Assembly: GCA_028551475.1 (NCBI GenBank)
Contig: CM052360.1
Location: 20,866,682-20,930,681, forward strand
Length of the DNA stretch: 64,000 nt
Source of the DNA: Casuarina equisetifolia
Taxonomy: Eukaryota > Streptophyta > Magnoliopsida > Fagales > Casuarinaceae
Direction of reading: 5' to 3'
Part shown: positions 58,611 to 64,000 of the stretch, piece by piece
Numbering within the stretch: the stretch's first letter is position 1
Layout: the number at the start of each line of letters is the position of its first letter
Notes under the pieces: model-generated
Database searches by the model: none
What the model saw: only the letters and a program-made list of their open reading frames with translations
What the model was told of the DNA's origin: nothing
Translations under genes and position numbers: made by a program

Positions 58611-58934
58611 TGTTGGGTGTGAGTTTGCCTGGGGGGGCGGCTAGAACTTGTCTTACTCGTAAAAGTTATGACCATCCATAACATTGACAACACGGCGGTT
58701 GGAATAAACTACCGAAATTCCTATAGTTTCTTTTATTAGTATGAAGTGGAAACAGAAGAGAACGCAAAGACAACAATATAACAAATGATCGGGCGTAGTA
58801 GCTGTTATTACTTGAACATTATTAATCGAACTAACCCCTTAAATTCTTCTAAGCACCGATCAGCAGCTGCATCACACATCATAACGAAATAAAAAGTAAT
58901 TAGGTTAATGAGAAAAGGTCAAACTATTATGAAG

Positions 58935-59166
58935 TGTCGGTACGTTATCGGCTTTGAATATGACCCTCTGCGGTCTACGTTCCCACTGAATTCCACAGCT
59001 TCACCTCTTTGCCGAGCGCTTCAGCCACGAACACTGACGCATACGGGGTCAACTCCGGGACCGTTTCAGCCCATTACAATATGGAACATCTAATGCTAAG
59101 TTCATTTGGGAAATGGCCTGAGCTACGTTAGAGCCGCAGTCTCATTCACGGTAATGTTCGAATTTG
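58935..59166 (+). other. GC-rich protein-like block upstream of GLP7
   Basis: This is a diverged copy of the block at 32635-32870. A frame from an ATG at 58908 (MRKGQTIMKCRYVIGFEYDP and on) is open for 61 codons and aligns with the array frame with substitutions but no frameshift in the first about 48 codons. Flanking direct repeats seen in the array copies are not present on its left side. Confidence 0.5.
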
Positions 59167-59426
59167 GAATCTTGCTCTGAACGAGAAAGCGAAGTGGTTA
59201 GAGAACGGACCAGCCAGTGGAAGACATTTTCCAAATAGTATCTTCCCCAGGAAGTCAGAAGGTAGACGCGTTAAGTCACTTTTTTGGCCATTCCATCTCG
59301 AATACCAACCATTGATGCGTTCAACTGGGAATTAGCCAAAGCAACATCAGAATCTTCTACACATACTTACCAAGTCGTATCTCCTCCGTGAAAGCAAGAA
59401 CATAGACCCGTTCAATGACTCGCCCT

Positions 59427-59433
59427 TATAAAT
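59427..59433 (+). promoter_or_regulatory. TATA box of GLP7
   Basis: TATAAAT lies 94 bp before the start codon. Confidence 0.7.
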
Positions 59434-59520
59434 AGTCTTGTTGCATTGCAACATTCATCGCCCCTCACCCAACAAGCAAGAGTACACGACATACAGAAAG
59501 AGAGAGAGACAAGCTCAAAA

Positions 59521-60413
59521 ATGAAGAACGCCGTTCCGAAGTATCTATTAGCTGCCGTCCTGTTGGCTGTGGCATGCTCCATTGCTTCTGCCTACGACCC
59601 CAGTCCTCTGCAAGACTTTTGCGTTTCAACTAACAGTTCTGCTTCTGGAGGTATAGAGTCCTTTGAAGCATCTCAAGTTCTGATTTTCCTCGTGATATAA
59701 CTCTGCATAATACTGTTTTGAACTCATTTATTTCCATGTTACAACTCTGCATGTTTACATACATATATTACTCAGAGGCAAGAATTACAAGGGTTTGTTT
59801 TCCGTTTCGCATCGCGTGTCTCCAGTGTAAATGTGGAAGCATTCCAGCTCTGATATAACACTCTTTTTCTTGTGCAGTATTTGTGAATGGAAAGTTCTGC
59901 AAGGACCCAAAACTTGTCAATGCCAACGACTTCTTCTTCTCGGGCTTAAACATTCCGGGGAACACCTCAAATCAACGAGGATCAAGCGTTAATCTTGTAA
60001 ACGTGGACAAATTATTAGGCCTCAACACCTTAGGCATATCTTTGGCTCGCATAGACTTTGCACCATATGGGTTGAATCCTCCACACACTCACCCTCGTGG
60101 CACTGAGATTCTAGTAGTCGTAGAGGGTTCTCTGCTCGTCGGCTTTGTGACATCCAACCCGGAAAACCGCCTCATCACCAAAGTTCTAAATGCAGGAGAC
60201 GTGTTTGTCTTTCCAATCGGTCTGATTCACTTCCAGTTCAACGTGGGTAAGACAAATGCTGTTGCCTTTGCCGGTCTGAGTAGCCAGAATCCTGGCACCA
60301 TCACCATTGCGAATGCTGTGTTTGGATCTGATCCTCCCATCAATCCTGATGTGCTTGCCAAGGCCTTCCAAGTGGACAAGAATGTGATTAATTATCTTCA
60401 GAAGAAGTTCTAA
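59521..60413 (+). CDS. GLP: Germin-like protein 7 (class II promoter, long intron)
   Basis: Exons are 59521-59650 and 59878-60413, 221 residues. The signal peptide starts [20 protein letters not shown]. The mature protein equals GLP1 (Asp87) except that it ends QKKF. The intron is 227 bp, about 88 bp longer than in the array copies; the extra segment (CTGCATGTTTAC through TCCAGTGTAAATG) is also in the relic at 51964-52270. The upstream region carries the GC-rich block. Silent changes are shared with GLP5 exon 2, so GLP7 is the closest relative of the array's right-end parent. Confidence 0.93.
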
Positions 60414-61257
60414 TGAGAGGGTGTTAAAAGGGAATGAACTACGTGTAATAGCCAATTACGTATCGTTTGATTATTCAATTAAAGTTTGTTATTATTTCAG
60501 TTGTTGTAAATTCATAGCAGCGACAATACAAATAAAATGATATTTCTTTTTATATACTTTATTGAAGTTGTGGAGTAGTTATAGATGTTAAATATGTTTA
60601 TGTTCAAATTTGGGAAAGCTCTACTCACTGATAAGAGAATACGAAGGAGAATGATTTTTTCGTTTAGAGAATCCAGATTTTGATTGGTGTCATTTTTTAA
60701 GAAATGAAATGGATTTATATCTCTAATAGATAATTGTACATTATAAGGCTAGAGCTACCCTAAATTAAAAGCACATGCAACATCATATCAAAGGTAAAAT
60801 GGCATAAGCTAACTTCAAAACACATTGAATATACAAGTTATAAACTATTTTGGAAATTTTCCTAGTGATGCAAACTTGAAAAATCACTCATTTGTATTTT
60901 ACTGATAATTTGAAGAAATTCTAGTCAAATAGAAATCCAGGAACCTATGGCTAAAAATAGGAGGTAATAATAGTAAGCTTTTCTTTTCATCGTTGATGCG
61001 AAGGAAAGCACATAACAGGATCAATATGTAGGAAGTTAATCCCATTGTGTCTAGTGATGACAATTGTGTATCCTTTAAATCAAAGATATTGATAAGGATG
61101 TTGTCTACGTGAATGAAGATGGAGATGAATGGATTTTTTATGAATCCTATTAGTGGTTTGAGTTGAAGAAATAGAAGTTGAGGAAAAATATGAAGAGCAC
61201 AATTCATTAAAAGGTATTGGAATGGAAAATAATTTTGCCATCCTAGCACACTTTAAG
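60414..61257. other. 3' flank of GLP7
   Basis: The first about 480 bp are a diverged copy of the GLP1-4 3' flank (compare 29041-29530). The rest has no recognisable gene; open stretches on the minus strand (60899-61249) resemble no known family. Confidence 0.55.
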
Positions 61258-62140
61258 GATGACCAACACTTACAGCAGGAGGAGGTCTATAGAGAAAAGA
61301 ATAGGTATGACAAGCAAAAAATTATTGAAGCAAATGAATTAACAAAGAATGTTGTAGCAGAATTCAAATGTTCTAGTGAACAAACAATATAGAAAAAAGA
61401 GATATGAATACAATTGTTAAGGGCATTGATGCAGGAATTGAAGCAAAATTTAACTTTAAACTCTAAACATATGATATGATATTTTTTGAACCTAATGAGT
61501 AGGAGAGATTCTTGTTTAAGTTTTTCCTCAATTTCAAGTTAGGAGTTCTTTTATTATTCTGATTGAGTTAGAGGCAGACAATTAGGATCAAACTTATTCA
61601 TTTGACCAATTAGAAGATGATAAGGGTAAAATGATCAAAGAACAAGAAGGAAATCTGGTATTTGAAATCAATTTTAGTTGCTTTGCCCTTTCCATTTTTA
61701 TTTGACCCACCAAAATTTTTGACAAGACAACAAGCTTAAGTTATGAGTAGAAAAGGACCTAGAGCTACAATCTATAGGGGTAGAAGAGAAAAATCTCTTG
61801 GCTAGCATGACAAAAAGAAAAAAAGGCAAAAAGAAACCTACTATGGAATAGGAAATGCTAATTAGGATGAGAAAGATAAACAAATTAAAGATGACCTTAT
61901 TGAGTAGATTGATAGTATCACAAATTGCCTTGAGGTGACAAATGGACATATTCGACCCAAAATAAAAAGAAAAATAATAACTGGCAACATTAAGGCTCAT
62001 AATTTCTGTTTTGATATTAGACTAGAGCCCTACAATGTGATAGTGATAACCTGAAAGATTAGAGTCCAATCCTCAGTAACAGATCATGATCGTCATGATG
62101 AGTCATTATCAAATCTTAGGTAGTATACTTGATTTTGATG
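61258..62140 (+). repeat. Degenerate dispersed repeat, copy 2
   Basis: This is the partner of 57358-58200, more decayed, with many stops. Weak protein-like pieces include AILAHFKDDQHLQQEEVYRE and DDKGKMIKEQEGNLVFEINF. Its class is unknown. Confidence 0.45.
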
Positions 62141-62379
62141 GATTATTTTCCGCCTCCTTTTAGATGAGCAACTAAAATGTGGAATTAAATATATTTGATC
62201 TTATCTTAATGACTTTTCTTTATTCTCTCTTATTGAGGGTGTATAATATTGGAGTTGGATTAGGCTTATATCTTGCTCTTGTATTTCAATAAGGTATGGT
62301 CTCTCACTCCAGCCTTTATTAATAAAATATGTCAGATGTTGCCCCCTTAAAAAAATAATGAAAAAAATAAAAATAAAAA

Positions 62380-62904
62380 TTAGAAATTACAAAGCTTCAC
62401 ATTCAATCACAAAACAATTCATTATTTTTTCCTTGTTCTTGATTCTTATTAAATGGTCCTAAATCCTAGCCTAGCATGATTAGTTTTAGATTTTGATCAT
62501 TCAAACCTTATTCTATTTAGAATATAGATGTGGACCTTACTTTCGCATTTTGATTTATATCAACAGAGAATTATTTTCCCGGGAAAGACTTTTGCATTAT
62601 AAAAAGCAAGAAAAGAACTATACTATCTTGATAAATAATATTGGCATCTTTAATAGCCTTTGGATGCTAAGATTAGCTTTTTAGTATATAATTTTCCCCA
62701 TACATTTTTCTTATCCTTGCACTTCGGAAATTTTAAATTGTCGATGTTAATGATATCTTGAGCTACCTAAAAGGGTCTCCAATGGCATTGATGCCCTAAA
62801 GGTTATGGTTCATCACCCACTTCTAAAGCTGGTTCTTCAACATCCACCCGAAATTTGTTGTGCGGAACCTGTCCTGGAACGTAGATGGATATATACACAT
62901 GTTT
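62380..62904. repeat. Relic of the array-unit segment 5' of B3
   Basis: It is homologous to about 31530-32260 of array unit 1 (landmarks AAATGGTCCTAA, the GATGTGGACC/GATCTGGACC segment, and AGCCTTTGGATGC). The GLP7-GLP8 interval therefore derives from the same ancestral unit, but the B3 gene itself is missing and other repeats lie in its place. Confidence 0.6.
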
Positions 62905-63563
62905 CGTGCAATAAAACTCTAGGAACTGTAAATAACTTTTTAGACAATAAAATAGGTGGTAAAATGATTTTTTTTGATAATGTGTTATAATTATTATCCA
63001 TGAATATACTTCTATTCCTTACAAGTTGAATTTAAAACAAAAAGTAAAGCTTTCAACAATTGAACTGCATACTTACATAGCCAATAAAACGAACTCGGAA
63101 AGTTTTCTTCCCTCGGTAACCAAAGATGACGAGGGACCCTAGGGACTTCTTTAAAAGGAACAATAGACTTTTTTTTAACAATTGACGAAAGCCACACCAG
63201 AACTTCACTGTTCTCTTAGCTGAAGAGGTCAAATTTGGATGATTTTTTGAAAGTGGCCGCAGCAGTCGTGGAAGAATGAATAACCCATTAAATAAAGCAC
63301 TTTGACCTATTTTGAACGAACAAGCGAACTGGCTAGAGAACGGCCCAGCCACCGAATAAACATTTATCAGATAGTATCTTCTCCAGGAAGTTAGAAGATA
63401 GACGCGTAAAGTTACTTTTTCGGCCATTTCCATCTCGAATATCAACCCAGGATGCTTTCAACCGGGAATTAGTCAAAGCAACATCAGAATCTTCCACAAA
63501 CACTTACCAAGTCGTATCTCCTCCGTCAAAGCAAGAACATAGACCCGTTCAGTTACTCGCCCT
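62905..63563 (+). repeat. Class I GLP upstream block (GLP8 copy)
   Basis: Homologous to the DNA upstream of GLP1 (27230-28143) but without the 275-bp insertion. It lacks the GC-rich block of class II. Confidence 0.7.
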
Positions 63564-63570
63564 TATAAAT
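63564..63570 (+). promoter_or_regulatory. TATA box of GLP8
   Basis: TATAAAT lies 89 bp before the start codon. Confidence 0.7.
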
Positions 63571-63652
63571 AGTCGTGTTCCATTGCAACATTCATCGTCC
63601 CTCACCCAACAAGCAGGAGTTCAAATACAGAAAGAGATTGACAACCTCAAAA

Positions 63653-64000
63653 ATGAAGAACGCCGTTCCAAAGTTCCTAGTAGTTGCCGTCCTGTTGGCT
63701 GTGGCATGCTCCATTGCTTCTGCCTACGACCCTAGCCCTCTGCAAGACTTTTGCGTTTCAACTAACAGTTCTGCTTCTGGAGGTATAGAGTCCTTTGAAG
63801 CATCTCAAGTTCTGATTTTCCTCGTGATATAACTCTGCATAGTACTGTTTTGAACTCATTTATTTTCATGTTAATGTGGAAGCATTCCAGCTCTGATGTA
63901 ACACTCTTTTTTTGCCGTGCAGTATTTGTGAACGGAAAGTTCTGCAAGGATCCAAAACTTGTCAACGCCAACGACTTCTTCTTCTCGGGCCTAAACATTC
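63653..64000 (+). CDS. GLP: Germin-like protein 8, 5' part (cut by window end)
   Basis: Exon 1 is 63653-63782 and exon 2 starts at 63923 and runs out of the window; the intron is 140 bp. The signal peptide reads [20 protein letters not shown], then SIASA-type cleavage before [10 protein letters not shown]. The available exon 2 ([20 protein letters not shown] and on) equals GLP1. The metal-binding boxes lie beyond the edge, so integrity cannot be judged. Confidence 0.88.

Noticed and set aside
58496-58693. Minus-strand Pro-rich frame (PPPPPSPQP)
   Set aside because: It is produced by the long G-run on the plus strand.
60899-61249. 116-codon minus-strand frame after GLP7
   Set aside because: It is Leu/Ile/Phe-rich with no motif, in DNA with repeat character. 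I could not link it to a reverse transcriptase or other family.
28236-63850. CRISPR-like or bacterial repeat array
   Set aside because: The period is about 5 kb with genes inside, and the gene structure is eukaryotic, with introns, signal peptides and TATA promoters.

Overview
This is nuclear DNA of a flowering plant, a eudicot by gene content. Genes are spaced far apart, carry GT-AG introns, and sit in AT-rich intergenic DNA full of decayed transposons and simple repeats. The species cannot be fixed from the sequence.

Left part (1-22.6 kb): a set of conserved genes. It holds the last exon of a FAR1-related gene (FRS5-like, +), a convergent FRS9-like gene (-), a DC1 zinc-finger gene (+), an L-type lectin receptor kinase (+), an mTERF6/PDE191-like gene (-), a short PPR gene (+) that shares a divergent promoter with the mTERF gene, and a small RING-H2 gene (+). 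From memory, Arabidopsis carries FRS5, FRS9, PDE191, a short PPR gene and a RING gene at consecutive loci At4g38180 to At4g38140. This stretch is therefore probably microsyntenic, with the DC1 and lectin-kinase genes as extra members.

Right part (25-64 kb): a germin-like protein (GLP, subfamily 1 type) cluster with seven complete genes, one cut by the window end, and one truncated relic. Its core is a nearly perfect tandem array, four units of 4,985/4,984 bp between 28,505 and 48,441. Each unit contains GLP exon 2 with its 3' flank, a foldback repeat, a broken minus-strand copy of a B3/DUF313 gene, and the promoter plus exon 1 of the next GLP. The likely source type of the B3 pseudogenes is still open at 25,348-26,070. 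The three central GLPs look like hybrids, with promoter and exon 1 as in GLP5 and exon 2 and 3' flank as in GLP1. This points to unequal crossing over near the start of exon 2. Beyond the array come a LINE reverse-transcriptase relic next to a GLP fragment, a MITE-like inverted-repeat element, a divergent GLP6, then GLP7 and GLP8, whose upstream regions fall into the same two promoter classes seen in the array.

The GLPs are predicted secreted cupins with intact metal ligands. No new enzymatic system is evident. The most noteworthy structures are the homogenised array, the promoter swapping, and a GC-rich protein-like block present only in one promoter class.
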